Shown here piece after piece: positions 44,591 through 55,759 of a stretch of 64,000 nt of DNA. Numbering within the stretch: position 1 is the first letter of the stretch; the number at the start of each line of letters is the position of its first letter. Origin of the DNA: Haliotis asinina (Eukaryota > Mollusca > Gastropoda > Lepetellida > Haliotidae); the NCBI RefSeq assembly GCF_037392515.1, contig NC_090290.1, forward strand, positions 25,751,753 through 25,815,752, in the 5' to 3' direction. Both the position numbers and the translations under genes were made by a program. The notes below the pieces were generated by a model, which worked only from the letters and a program-made list of their open reading frames with translations, did not search any database and was not told where the DNA came from.

Positions 44591-45149
44591 CTTACCCCCT
44601 GGATGCCGAGTTATTTTTCAGGAGCAGACTTTCGTAAGGTTTGAAATTGGACGTTGTGCGAAATTTTTTAAAACAAAAAGGAAGAATCAAAGCCAAGGTG
44701 CAATTGTTAAAAGGGTTATCTGTCATATGTTTTTGTATCTGCTGAGAGCATTGCACTTGACCAGCGTGTTGTCTCAACGTGCTTGGCAAGGAGACTTTGT
44801 CTGTGTACTTACAGCTCATACACTTGTAGATCTGAACTTTGACTGTTTGAACATCCGTATATTATATTTCACTCATAATAGCGGTCGCATATGACCATTT
44901 CTGACCTCCGAAAAAAGACATGCTATGTACGTGAAATAGAAGCGACAGCACTGTTTCCACGTCGAGATGACACCTCTGCTAAAAGGAGTGTCCTCTGTAC
45001 AACTGTGAGTGTGACAACATCATGGGTATATACAAGTAAACAAATCAGACAAGTTTTTCATTCCACGTCTTGATTTAATCATTGACATAGGTTTATGAAA
45101 ACTAGCAATGCATTGTTAAATCGTCCACTTACGTCAATAGTCTGCCAGT

Positions 45150-46095
45150 CCACCATTTCGCGTCACTATTCAGTCCACCGAGGCATGGAATCTACAAGAC
45201 TGTCTATGAGTTTCCCGAGGCAGAATATACCACGTTTCATGAATCACTCGTTTCCAGTCAGCAATGTCTTTTGGTTCTAACCTTTCTACTTTGTCCTTGA
45301 TGATTAGCCACACATTTTCGACGGGATTCAGATCTGGTGAAGCGGCCGGAAATTCCACTATACCTTCCGACGAAGCCACGCTGTGGTATGGGCGGACGTC
45401 TGTACGCTGGTATTATCTGCATTACATAGGGAATTCTACTCTGTCCGACATTTGAATCTCGCAGTCGCTCTTGCAAAAAGCAGTACTTCCTTGAATCAAT
45501 GCGGCCTGTAATTTCCAGAAGCGGTGTTGACCCAATTTTCCCGATCCCACCTAACACCATGACAGAAAGCGAGAACTTTGGGCACATTTTTTCGCATTTT
45601 CCTTTCCCACACCACCTTTTGCTGTAATTCGGAAAAATTGCAACTTCGATTCATCTGTATATATGTCCCTATTTCGCTCACATCACTCTCGTCTTTTCCG
45701 CTTGTGCTCGTGCGTTATCAACGGAGTGAGTGAGTTTACTTTTACGCCGCTCTCAGCAATATTCCAGCTATATGGCAGCGACCTGTAAATAATCGAGTCT
45801 GGACCAGACAATCCAGTAATCAATAAAATGAGCATCGATCTGCGCGATTGGGAACTGATGACATGTGTCAACCAAGTCAGCGAGCTTGACCACCCGATCC
45901 CGTTAGTCGCCTCTTACGTCAAGCATAGTCGCCTTTTATGGCAATAGTGTGATGCTGAGAGCTACCCTGGACCTTCACGGGTCCGTTATCAACGGAACAT
46001 TTGTTGGCACTTCCTTCACGATACCTGATTTTATTAAACTCCGCGCTACAGTCCATTCGGGTGGTCCAGTACTTGCCTACGCCGCGGCACGCTCA
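45150..46095 (-). mobile_element. Tc1-type transposon, decayed and split by a SINE
   Basis: Leftward reading gives YTDESKLQFF, then PKFSLSVMVLGGIGKIGSTP, LLEITGRIDSRKYCFLQERL and FPAASPDLNPVENVWLIIKD with a C-terminal WKRVIHETW block. The last is the Tc1-family SPDLNP(V/I)E motif that carries the final catalytic Glu. Several frame changes separate these blocks, and the middle HDNAxxH block is corrupted. The N-terminal side continues beyond a SINE inserted at 45726-45983. Outer limits are approximate because I could not match terminal repeats. Confidence 0.8.
45726..45983 (+). mobile_element. Short interspersed repeat family A, full copy with 13-bp target-site duplication
   Basis: It starts GTGAGTGAGTTTACTTTTAC, runs through AATATTCCAGCTATATGGC and GACCACCCGATCCCGTTAGT, and ends ACCTTCACGGGTC. 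CGTTATCAACGGA at 45713-45725 and 45984-45996 is an exact target duplication. It is inserted in the Tc1 element. Confidence 0.9.
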
Positions 46096-46329
46096 CGTGG
46101 TTGTTTAGCTGACTAGTGTGAAATGCACCCCGCCGGTTGTGTGAGTGTCATTTCTACCGAGTTCACGACAACGTCCTAGTCCCGGCTTGAGCTGAAAACT
46201 GCCGACCCGACTCAACGAAAAGAGGAGAGGTAACGCCGAGAACGTCATACTGTTGTCAGTGGAGCGAAATATTACCCCAACAACCTTTCGTAAGTGTCTC
46301 ATTTGTTTTTTGCTCAGAGCTATCTTTGT

Positions 46330-46440
46330 TTCAGCAGTGTTACAGCTGTACGATGTTTTTTTGTAAACAAATCGAGTCTGGACAAGAGAGTCCAGTGATT
46401 GTGACCGAGCCATACGATGGCAAAGCATGATTTTTATGAG
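46330..46440 (+). mobile_element. Possible family A fragment
   Basis: GTGTTACAGCTGTACG, AAATCGAGTCTGGACAAGAG and AGTCCAGTGATTGTGACC resemble the middle of family A; the rest is lost. Confidence 0.35.
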
Positions 46441-47004
46441 TCACCATGAAATAGAGATGACACCAGGTGTTCGCGAAAAGGTGTGCGTATCCTACCACGC
46501 CGGTGACACCCCGTGCTAAGTCTAGTCATTTGTTCACCTGAAATAATTCATAGCGTAGGGTATACGCCAAAATATAGAATTGCATAGGACATCATTTTTG
46601 TCACTGATGCATCAAATTTGGAAATGTCCATGTATATGTTTTTAAACCACGAAACTTCTCGAATGCTTTACTGAGGCCTTGAATGTTGTAACATTGATCA
46701 AACAATTTCTCAGCTAGATAAAACGACCACGCTCGATTGAACCTCAAAAACTGTAAAATGTAAACACCAAAGGCTTGAGCTGGAATACTGCCCGACATGA
46801 AAGGGAAGTTGACTACCGGAAAGTTGAAATCATTTAAGACTTTTGTCTTACAACCTTGTGGAGAGTTTTAGTGACTCTGAGTCTTTATGTATAGATCTAA
46901 ATAAGAAACAGTTGAGGCGGTCTCATTTGTTTCCTTAATTTAAAGTTCAGGTGAGTTGATCAGTGGAAGGCAATAGGCTATTTGATGGTTGTTCAATGGT
47001 TATC

Positions 47005-47235
47005 TAGCCTGCCTGACCTGTCTCACGTCTGACATGGCCTTCGCCTTTGTCTCACCTGACCTGTCTCCCTACTGACATGGCCTTCGCCTGTGTCTCACCT
47101 GACCTGTCTTACTTCTGACATGGCCTTCGCCTGTGTCTCACCTGACCTGTCTGCCTTCTGTCATGGCCTTCGTCTGTGTGTCACCTGACCTGTCTCACTC
47201 CTGACATGGCCTTCGCCTGTGTCTCCTGTGTTAGT
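47005..47235. repeat. 43-44-bp minisatellite beside mariner copy 2
   Basis: CTGACATGGCCTTCGCCTGT then GTCTCACCTGACCTGTCTC recurs about five times and stops exactly at the truncated end of mariner copy 2. Confidence 0.88.
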
Positions 47236-48150
47236 TGTTCAAACCCACGTTGTTGAAGAGAAGTCTGTGCAATACGATTCTTCTGGACAGGTGCATTGTC
47301 GTGAAGAAACATGACTCCAGCCGTCAACATCCCGCGCCTCTTTTCTTTGATGGCCGCTCTCAATCTTTTCAACAAGTCAGCATAGTAAGCCCCTGTTATT
47401 GTAGTTTTAGGCGGTTTATAGTCTATGAGAATCAAACTCCTGGAATCCCAGAAAATCGTGGCCATGACCTTGCCAGCAGAAGGCTGTGTTCTGAACTTCT
47501 TGGGTGCAGGAGAATGCTTGTGCTTCCATTGCATGGATTCTTGTTTGGTTTCGGGATCCTAGTGGTGAAGCCACGTTTCATCCCCAGAAACCAGACGTGC
47601 ATGAAAGTTATCAGGATCAGCGTTATAGATATCCAGCAGCTCACGACTGGATTCAACTCTCTGGTGTCGATCATTTAGATAAATGTGTGCATTTAGGTTT
47701 CGAGGCACCCATCTTGCCGATACCTTTGACATGTGCAAGTGCTCGTGAATTACAGTGCAAACACTTCCATGTGAAATGCCACACACTGAAGCTATCTCGT
47801 CCACTTTTATTCTACGATCGGACATAATTAGGAGCTGCGGCCTGGTTTAAACTCAGCTGACCATATTGAGGGGTTTCACTGCCATACACATTGGTCATGC
47901 GTTGATGGATTTCCGCTGCATTCACCCAGTCTCTTGTGTGTGAGAAACTTGATGACTGCACGAAACTCAGTTTTGGAACTTTCCATGATTTGAACAGGGT
48001 ACTCCTCTTTAACAGGTTCTTGTCCTTAAGCAAATGACCGAGAGATGCTGTGTATGAGTCACAGATGAATTAACTCAATAATGACACCAATGACAACATC
48101 ATCAAGGGTATATCGGTACTCACTTCTATGAAATTATTGACTTCCCCTCG
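47236..48150 (-). mobile_element. mariner transposon copy 2, 3'-truncated
   Basis: The right edge is the 5' terminal repeat (ATTGACTTCCCCTCG then TA at 48151), the same repeat as in copy 1. Coding runs leftward: AAEIHQRMTNVYGSETPQYG, a gap, then SDRRIKVDEIASVCGISHGS, SGDETWLHH, and on to HDNAPVQKNRIAQ...GFEQL. The N-terminal helix-turn-helix region is shortened by an internal deletion. A TAG at 47559-47561 replaces the Trp codon that copy 1 has after LHH. The copy stops at 47236, directly against a 43-bp minisatellite, so its third catalytic block and 3' repeat are lost. Confidence 0.92.
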
Positions 48151-48532
48151 TAGCGTCAGATCAACACATTTTAGAACAAGATAATTCACAACATTCTGCT
48201 GGACAAAGCATGGACACAGCAGGGACCTTCCCAAGCAATACATTCCTGTCCTGCCGTGGTTGTGCTCCACACAAACGAACTGTTCGGTATTTAAGTTTTA
48301 AACTTCAGTTGCCCTGTTTAATTTCCCAGTTTTGTTGTATAGAAGCGCCGTATAATATTTGTTTCTGGAGCAGCGTGTAGGTAAAGTACTGTCGGAAACA
48401 AATAAAACGCTGTTTTAGGCTGTTACTCTGTATCCCTCATATTTAGTCATCTGCAAATTGGATATGTCAAAATAACCCACTTCAGTTTAACTGGGCATTC
48501 AGTGGAATGCGTAAGAGGATATCCAGAAAAGC

Positions 48533-48739
48533 ATGTTTGCTCTTAAAATCGGGCAAAACCTGGAAAAAATACTAGATCCTGAAAACATTGATCAGACTAC
48601 AGTGCGTTTGCTACAAAAGCGGACCGATGAACTGCAGTCTAACTCAAAAACTAATAAGCATGAAATACTCAATGAAATGCTGATCATAATTGAAATATCA
48701 TACCAACTCTGTGAGGCTTTTGTAGATTTTTTGTCCTAA
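48533..48739 (+). CDS. Small ORF of unknown family, with a related broken copy at 40.66 kb
   Basis: ATG to TAA gives 68 codons (MFALKIGQNLEKILDPENID ... LCEAFVDFLS), predicted helical, with an AATAAA right after the stop. I do not recognise it. A related sequence occurs at 40660-40753, where KRTDELQ/NS/KH-type residues recur with one base lost. Two diverged copies beside two mariner copies suggest either a small mobile or retrocopied gene or a duplicated host exon. Confidence 0.3.
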   Translation: MFALKIGQNLEKILDPENIDQTTVRLLQKRTDELQSNSKTNKHEILNEMLIIIEISYQLCEAFVDFLS

Positions 48740-49659
48740 AAATAAAAAAAGTTGTTTAACAAACTATGATAATAACATTGACATGGTTCACTGTTTGTTA
48801 CGAGGGAGGAGAGCAGAGAAAGGGGCTGGCAGGTGGTCGAGAAACACGTGCACACGTGCCGAGAAAGTGTGTCATTCATTAACCTGCGCTGTGCTGTCTC
48901 CATCCTTTCTCGCACACCGCTGCGACTTCACTAAGACAATACCTACGGGAAGGAGAACATGATGCAAGATTCGAATCGTTTCATTCAAACAGGTTGGATG
49001 AACTGTATGATCCGATACCTATGCTTCGAAAATTCAGTTCAAAATTAACATTGAGGTGTTCGGTAAGATAAATGCGTTGTTCACTGGTGGTCACAAGGGG
49101 CACATGGGTTGTTGTACCCTCGATGTTTGTCTATCGTCCCCTTAACATATTCAAACATCCAGATACATCAATCCATGCCCCACTCGTGACCAGTGAACAA
49201 CTTATAATATCAGGGAACACGACTGCTACATATACAGAATATGCTTGTGTTGATCGAGGCACTCCTCGACGGAACCATTTGAAATAATAAGGTTATGGTC
49301 ACAGAAATCGGATTTGTTGCTTCTGCTATCTCGTGTCTTCTAAACTGGTGAGCACGTTATAAATACCATGCATGTTGTACCATAAGAAGACTCTCATGTC
49401 AAAACAGAAACTTCACAAAATGTAATTTGTAAAAATAATGAATAATTGTTCTCAGATGATACATCTATGTATCCGAAGTGGGATCCCAATCTTTCAGCTC
49501 TAGATAAACGTTAGCAAAACCCGCTCAAACCCATCCATTCGTCGTGCAAATAACGTTAGTGCCAAGTTTTGCAGTCGATCACGTGATCTTCGCATCGACG
49601 TTTTCTTCATTTGCACGTGTTTGCATTGGCCTCAAGAACTGAAAGAAAATTAAACCACA

Positions 49660-50700
49660 GTTCTAATGGTACTTTAACTGCCACGACTGTCAAATGTGCA
49701 ACGTGAACGTGCCGTTGGCACTTTGCAAGCGGGAAGATCGGTTATTGACGTCGCAAGGGCAATGGGATGCAGCCGTCGTACTGTGTATGACTTGCGAGGT
49801 CGTCTACAACAAACTGGCAACACTTCTGATCGCCAAAGGTCGGGTCGTCCACGTGTGACGTCACGAGCAGAAGACCGTCAAATCGTCCTACGTCACCTAC
49901 GTTACAGATTTCTGCCGGCTACGCGAACCAGGGCTGAGATGTTTAGAGGTCGAAAGTCCACATAGACCATTCGAAATCGGTTGCGGGCTGCCAATCTCCA
50001 TTCTCGACATCCATGTCGTGGGTCAATATTAACACCGTTTCATCAACGTCAACGTCAGCTGTGGGCCAACGTCACCTCCGATGGACCCAGAGAGACTGGA
50101 ATCGAGTCGTCTTTTGCGATGCATCCAGGTTTACCCTCAGATTCGCGGACGGCACGCGTGGAGTCTGGAGACGACGTCGTGAACGGTATACCCAATGTGT
50201 ACAGGACGTCGACAGATTCGGGGGCGGACGTTTGCATGGTGTAGGGTTCTTTCTGTGGGAACAACCGTTCACGACTTCTGGTCATCCGTGGAAACCTCAC
50301 AGCTGCTGCTTAGCGCGACCAGGTGCTCACCCCTGAACTCGTTTCTTTCATGCCGGTTCATGGTCCAGGTCTACAGTTCCAGCATGATAATGCTCGGCAG
50401 CATACCGCGATGTTGACACGAAATTTCTTTCTAAATCAACGTCATGGACTGGCCATAGAGGTCCCCTGGCCTTAATCCAATAGAGCATGTTTGGGATGCA
50501 CTTGGGAGAAGGTTGCGTGGTGTTGGGAACCAACCTCGGAATTTGCAGGAACTTGGCGCTGCCTTGCAAGAGCAATGGCGCAGAAACCCCAACCACGTGT
50601 TCGCAAGCATCAGGCAGTCGATGAGGAGACGGTGTTTGGCAGTGGTGAATGCGCGGGCCGGCCATACACAATACTGAACTGGGAAATTTCGACTTTTTAT
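49660..50700 (+). mobile_element. Tc1-type transposon, decayed
   Basis: The 5' part of the transposase reads LPRLSNVQRERAVGTLQAGR, with helix-turn-helix DVARAMGCSRRTVYDLRGRL and the linker GRPRVT. The initiating ATG is now CTG at 49678. After a frame change come LRWTQRDWNRVVFCDASRFT, RFGGGRLHGVG, LQFQHDNARQHTA and LNPIEHVWDALGRRLR across different frames. The first catalytic block has CDASRF where relatives have SDESRF. At least three frame shifts and the lost start make it a dead copy. It is a different Tc1 lineage from the 45-kb element. Confidence 0.88.
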
Positions 50701-51119
50701 TCTTGTGACTTGATATTCTGTGTATCCATGTTTTGGAACGGCGGTGTAACCTAATGGAACCTATTATGACACTGTCAGTGTATCGAGTACATCACACAGA
50801 TCTCAGCAATGAAATACTAACAATTTAAACATCTCACCAGCTCTTGTTCTTTTATAATGCCCTGAAGAAAGAATGTGAAGTTTCTTTTTTGACTCAGTAT
50901 ACCTTTAAGACCAAGATCCACGTGTTTCGGTGGGTTTCCAAGGTAACCATGTGTTTTAATTGCAACACATAAGCCCTAATGTAACTAAATATTGCTTTAC
51001 AAGTAGGGTGACAGGTGTTAATGTTATGCCACACTCTGCGCCATTATTACATGTGTGTAAATATCTTTACGGTCAAACGTTAAGGTGATATTCAAGGTCA
51101 AATTTTGTAGTAAAGGCAG

Positions 51120-51132
51120 AGAGAGAGAGAGA

Positions 51133-51173
<41 letters not shown>
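51120..51173. repeat. (GA)n microsatellite
   Basis: A 54-bp run of GA with single GG interruptions. Confidence 0.95.
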
Positions 51174-51176
<3 letters not shown>

Positions 51177-51207
51177 AGAATCTTCTATACAGATGTAAGC
51201 AGGTGAA

Positions 51208-51240
51208 CTGATGAAGGGGTCCAAAATGACCCCTAAACGT
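51208..51240 (+). other. CTGATGA-hairpin-AAAC motif, hammerhead-like relic
   Basis: CTGATGA is followed by a perfect 7-bp stem (AGGGGTC/GACCCCT), then AAACGTTGTG. The order matches a hammerhead core, except that the G of the usual GAAA is missing. The same CTGATGAAG-stem-AAACRTTGTG string is common near the ends of retroelements. Confidence 0.35.
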
Positions 51241-51639
51241 TGTGTGTCAAAAAATTAAAACAAGATTTATCCATAAACTATCTTGGCCATACATAAGAAC
51301 TTCTAAATGCCGCTAAAAGACATAATCTTCTTTGTAGATGTTAGACTCGTACGCAGATGTACGAATATCCTCTACAGATGTAAGTATCTTCTACGTAGAT
51401 GCAGGCATCAAACTGCAGAAAAGTGCAAACATCATGCACGTGAACATCTACGTTTTAGTGAATGAATGAAAGAATGAATGATTTTCCTTCATTAACTTCG
51501 GAGATTGACAAACGTTGGTTATAGTGTTAACACAGCCGCACTTAAAGAAGTATTGTAAAGACAAAAAAGGAAATTTTACAACACCACATATTTACGTTAT
51601 TGTATTGTTATTGTCTACAGTTCACTGTCTGTAGATACG

Positions 51640-52260
51640 GCAGTGATCGCAGGCTCCAGGAGCTTATGTCACGTGATACACATCCTATAAATTCAGCCGA
51701 AGTGTCCAGGCTCATATTCTCTACAATAGGGATTAGACCACCTAGTAACGTCACAACTTTGACCTCGTTATCTGTCTTCAACACACATGTACTGTTCCAG
51801 GCTTAATGTGACAAACAGATGCTCATAAAGAATGTTTGTTGCATCAGCTAAAGCTGAGCAGGATACTAGGTGGTGTTTTATGATATCATTACGCTCTTCA
51901 TTGCACATTAAACACTGTCCAGGTGTTACTGGTAGCATTGCTAGTTTTACACGTGCATACACAGGCCTGGCTATACTACTGTATAAAATACACATCTTCC
52001 TAAGTCTATGTGGAGCAAGGTTACAGTGGATTCTACAGAATCTGTTCAGTTCAGGTCTTGCAGGCGCATATGTACACTCATTCCTAACAACTACTGGCAC
52101 GTGTACACTAACATCTGTTCTTTGAAACGAACATATTTTACAGAACACAAGTTATTATACAAAGGAACATATAGACTTTCCTCATTATCAGAAACTGTGG
52201 TGATGTATCCAGAACATATCTCTGTCTCTGTGGACTTGTCTGTGTAGTGACTTTCTGCAG
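51640..52260 (-). mobile_element. LINE C-terminal fragment with CCHC-like zinc motif
   Basis: The minus-strand frame at 51768-52148 includes YARVKLAMLPVTPGQCLMCN, then EERNDIIKHHLVSCSALADA. The C-x2-C-x(~10)-H-x(~5)-C pattern after TPGQC is typical of the end of ORF2 in many LINEs. Upstream and downstream parts of the element are interrupted by stops. Limits are approximate. Confidence 0.6.
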
Positions 52261-52920
52261 AGTGCAGACTGTTAGACAAATTATTTAACTTGGAGAGTTA
52301 CCTTGGCCAATCAGTTGAGCACGTCATGGTTTGGGTTTGTTAAGGGCTTGAGGGACACATGGCCTATTAAGTAGCCTACAGATTTACATATACAGAATGG
52401 AAAACATTAAAATAAAATAAAATCCCTATGTACATAGCTGTGTCTGCCACATCTATACAGTCTTTCACATGAGAGGCGATAACGGTGTTCTTATACAACG
52501 TAACTAACTCGGCCTCCATTATTCCCCACTGAATGTACATTGTCACTGATAACAAGGCGTGGGGAGTGACGTGGTACGTCTTTACCAATCTGCCTTCACA
52601 CATTTTGTCAACGAATATTCTCCCAACCTGATCTATATGTAGATGACCTTTTCTGGTAGCACTGATGTTCACTGATGTTCATACATCACTTTGTGATATA
52701 CGTGGCAAAACCCTCATTTTCTGATAGCAGATGCCATATAATAAGATTGTGTTACATATTATCTGTTCTCTGCTGACAGGTTTTCGCTGTGAAGGTAATT
52801 ACTCTACTTACACAATATGTAATGAACGCTATGCATGTAGTAGTGACATGTGTTATAAGTATAGCATATATTGGTTAGGACTGATCTCACAGGTGGATCC
52901 AGGACTTTTGAAAAGGGATG

Positions 52921-52976
52921 GGTCTGTCTTTCTCTCTGTCGCTCTCTCTCCCTCTCTCTCTCTCCCTCCCTTCCTC

Positions 52977-53020
<44 letters not shown>

Positions 53021-53046
53021 GCACACACATACACACATACACACAA
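52921..53046. repeat. (CT)n(CA)n compound microsatellite
   Basis: CT tract with CCTCCC interruptions, then ACACACAT units. Confidence 0.95.
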
Positions 53047-53136
53047 ATCTTCAGCGTTGTCTTAATGATGAGAAGTGATCTTCAGTAACCCGTATGCTTA
53101 TCGGGTGGTTGGTCAGACTCTGACTTGAGATTGATG

Positions 53137-53215
53137 CTTATACCGTTGATCGCTGGACTGTCTGGTCCAGACCTGACTATTTACAGGCCACCGCTAGCAT
53201 CCTGCTAAGTGCAAC
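53137..53215 (-). mobile_element. Repeat family A fragment, inverted
   Basis: GTTGATCGCTGGACTGTCTG, GTCCAGACCTGACTATTTAC and AGGCCACCGC are the complement of the family A middle. Confidence 0.55.
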
Positions 53216-54175
53216 GGGAGACTAATCGTACTCACTCTTTGAATCAACGATTGGGACTTTCGCGTGCATTGCATTGAAGCAGAAAGAAATTGTGTCTAAT
53301 CTGTGTGACCAATTCAAAACACGTGTCTGTGACAGATGTGGATCCTGTCCTAATGAACGGTGAGGGAGTTTGACTGTAGTGGCGACAATTAAGCACTCTG
53401 CATTGCCTAAGAAGCCAATACACGTATTAATGGCTAATTACTCCATTATCGACATTGATGCCTTAAATAAACTGATGCAAAATGCACACACGTTAAATCG
53501 CAAACCACAAATGTACAGCATAAAAGCATTATTGAGAGTAAATCACTTAAAACTCGGGCAACTGAGCAAGGCTAGGTGCAGGCGAGGAACGCAATACCCG
53601 TACTTTTACCAGGGACAATCTACAACACTATAGTCTGCCTGCTTCTACATATGGTAGCGCTTTTAAAGTTGTTTTGCACAATGGTTCCCTGAAACACAGT
53701 TTCGATCGTCTGGGAAAGATTTTACATCTATATAACAAAACATGTCACAGATAATACATGAAAACAACGTATTTTCTACGGGACATTCGGCATGTGGTCA
53801 CGCGTTTCCTTAATATTCCATTTATTGATAAATATTCATTTTACATAAACTTGGACAAAAACTTGGACAGACATTTATGAACGCTGGAGGTCTATCTACC
53901 CAGATGATGTTTCGTTTTAGTAATCTTCAATCCATTTTAGTACGACATGATGTCCCGGTCTGTTCCGGCTTGGCATTTTTTGGCCCGGGTTTTAGGGCAT
54001 TCACCACGCGGAGCGAGTCATTCCTATTTTTACTTTACCGTGGAAGGGAGGCCACTCTAATGATCACATGATAGCTGCGCGTCTGGTGGGATAGCACTCT
54101 TCAGTAGCCAGAATTGTTTGTTAATGTAAAGATTGATGTTGTTACATTGACAAACACACTTGCGACTTGACCAGT

Positions 54176-54274
54176 ATGACGGGCTGGGGTGAAGTTATAT
54201 TTCTAAGTATAACAGCTTCTCTTTGCCTGTCAGCCACCGCTGAAGCTCCGTCTACACTCAAACTTGTCAACCTG
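54176..54274 (+). CDS. Signal-peptide first exon, possibly histidine acid phosphatase
   Basis: ATG to a strong donor CTG|GTGAGT gives 33 codons in phase 0: a hydrophobic leader (VIFLSITASLCLSATA), a likely cleavage site near AEA, then APSTLKLVNL. In lysosomal and prostatic acid phosphatases the mature protein begins with a similar (K/R)xxLxFVTL strand, directly followed by the catalytic RHGDR on the next exon. The start has a purine at -3. I did not find an exon with RHGxR downstream in the window, so the assignment rests on ten residues. It could be another secreted protein, or an orphaned exon. The exon is too short to stand out by length alone; the case is a start codon, signal peptide and consensus donor together. 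Confidence 0.35.
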
Positions 54275-55554
54275 GTGAGTATGTGCTTGAATAACAGTAC
54301 TGACTTGTGAAGACTACAGTTTTATAGTTTATCACCCCAGTTCCGTAACATAATGTAAACATGTGAGTCTAAACATCCGTTGATCAGTTAAAATACTCGT
54401 AATACGTCGTATTTCCACAAATGTTCCACACGGTAAAGGGTTCTTGATAGAGTACATGTAGTAGCTGTAACGTCGCACTCGAGAGTGAAATCTCCGGTTC
54501 AGGCTGAAACGTCACCACAGCAGAACGGCACCTCGCAAACACGGAATCATTCGGACATAACGGCACCTCGCCTTGGCGAAAACGGGGAAAGTTTCGACTG
54601 TACCACCCCCCACCCCCATCATTTTTCATTAAAGGTGCACTGATGCGGAGCAATTTCCGTGGGCTGGTTAAACCCCCAGGATGCCACATGGACATATATG
54701 TCCTTCCTCTACATCCCTCACTTTGAAGTCCAATAAAATTCTAAATATACCTCGCATAGATAAATACTTCACAGTTTTGAATTCTGTGGAAAATTCCCAG
54801 TTTCTTGATAACATCCACTATTATCTCAGACCAAGCTAAAGTGCTTAAAATCGCCTTTCAAAATAGGCTTCATCGTAAATGTCGCCATTTTTCAAACTGT
54901 ACAAAATTGAGATTCACAGCGTTATTTGCAGTATGTTTTGAAATGTGAAAATCGGATAATTACTGGGAGTAATGAATTTCAAAAATAGCATATTAATGAT
55001 CACTGATATCAAGTTTTCATGTAACCAGGAATGATAATTCTGAAACGTCACCGATGTACCCAAAATCGTTTGGGATGTTTCCGAAAATACACTTACACGA
55101 ACGCCGAAGTGCGTTTTCCGCCATATTGGATAGTGTTTACAAAATCACGTTTCGAGAAGGCCGGTATTGAGAAGCCTATTACATCATGTATACTTCATAG
55201 TTAGCTGCGACAAATGCATCATTGAACTCCCCAAGCATTTTAGAATCAAATTACAAATGGTCTTTGTCACCAATACCAACTGTCCAGACAAAACGAAACG
55301 AAATATACTTTGTATGAAAACGAACGCTGTGCTCGAAAGACAGCACTTGACTGAAATGTAAACAAAGAAAAATTCCAATTTTACACTGCTTAGCATTTTC
55401 GGAAATTTTCCAACATCCAGCCCTCTAATCATTGCTTACAATGGCTCAATACGGTTAGTATATTCAGGGGAAGAGTATTGTGGCAAAAATAGCAAATTGA
55501 AAATTGATACAATGTAATAATTTGGTAATTCATAAGAAACTGTCAAACTTTTAG

Positions 55555-55755
55555 TGCAGCGTGGCTGAGTGGGCTAGGCGGCTGACTTTGTGTGCTGGCG
55601 ATTAGGTGCCTGACTCTGAGGGTGCGGGTTCGAATCCCGGATGGGACTCAACCGAAAAAAGTGCTAGAATTTGTACTGTACTAAGAAAGTGAAATCCCAA
55701 ATATGACATATGTTGCATTTGACCACTTTCTAAATGGCATCGTGTAATCACAGGT
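55555..55755 (+). mobile_element. tRNA-Leu/Ser-like SINE, family C
   Basis: The A box CGTGGCTGAGTGGGCTAGGC, a long variable arm and the B box GGGTTCGAATCCC come first. The family tail then begins ACTAGAATTTGTACT-like and ends ACCACTTTCTAAATGGCAT. The type II tRNA head (extra arm) suggests Leu or Ser origin. It lacks a normal tRNA 3' end, so it is not a tRNA gene. Confidence 0.8.
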
Positions 55756-55759
55756 TAAT

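Noticed and set aside
53370-53633. 87-codon ORF (VATIKHSALPKKPIHVLMAN...)
   Set aside because: No family recognised, no splice or polyA context, and no second copy seen; length alone is compatible with chance.
55560-55650. tRNA-Leu or tRNA-Ser gene
   Set aside because: A and B boxes are good, but the acceptor stem does not close and the sequence continues into the SINE tail seen in other copies.
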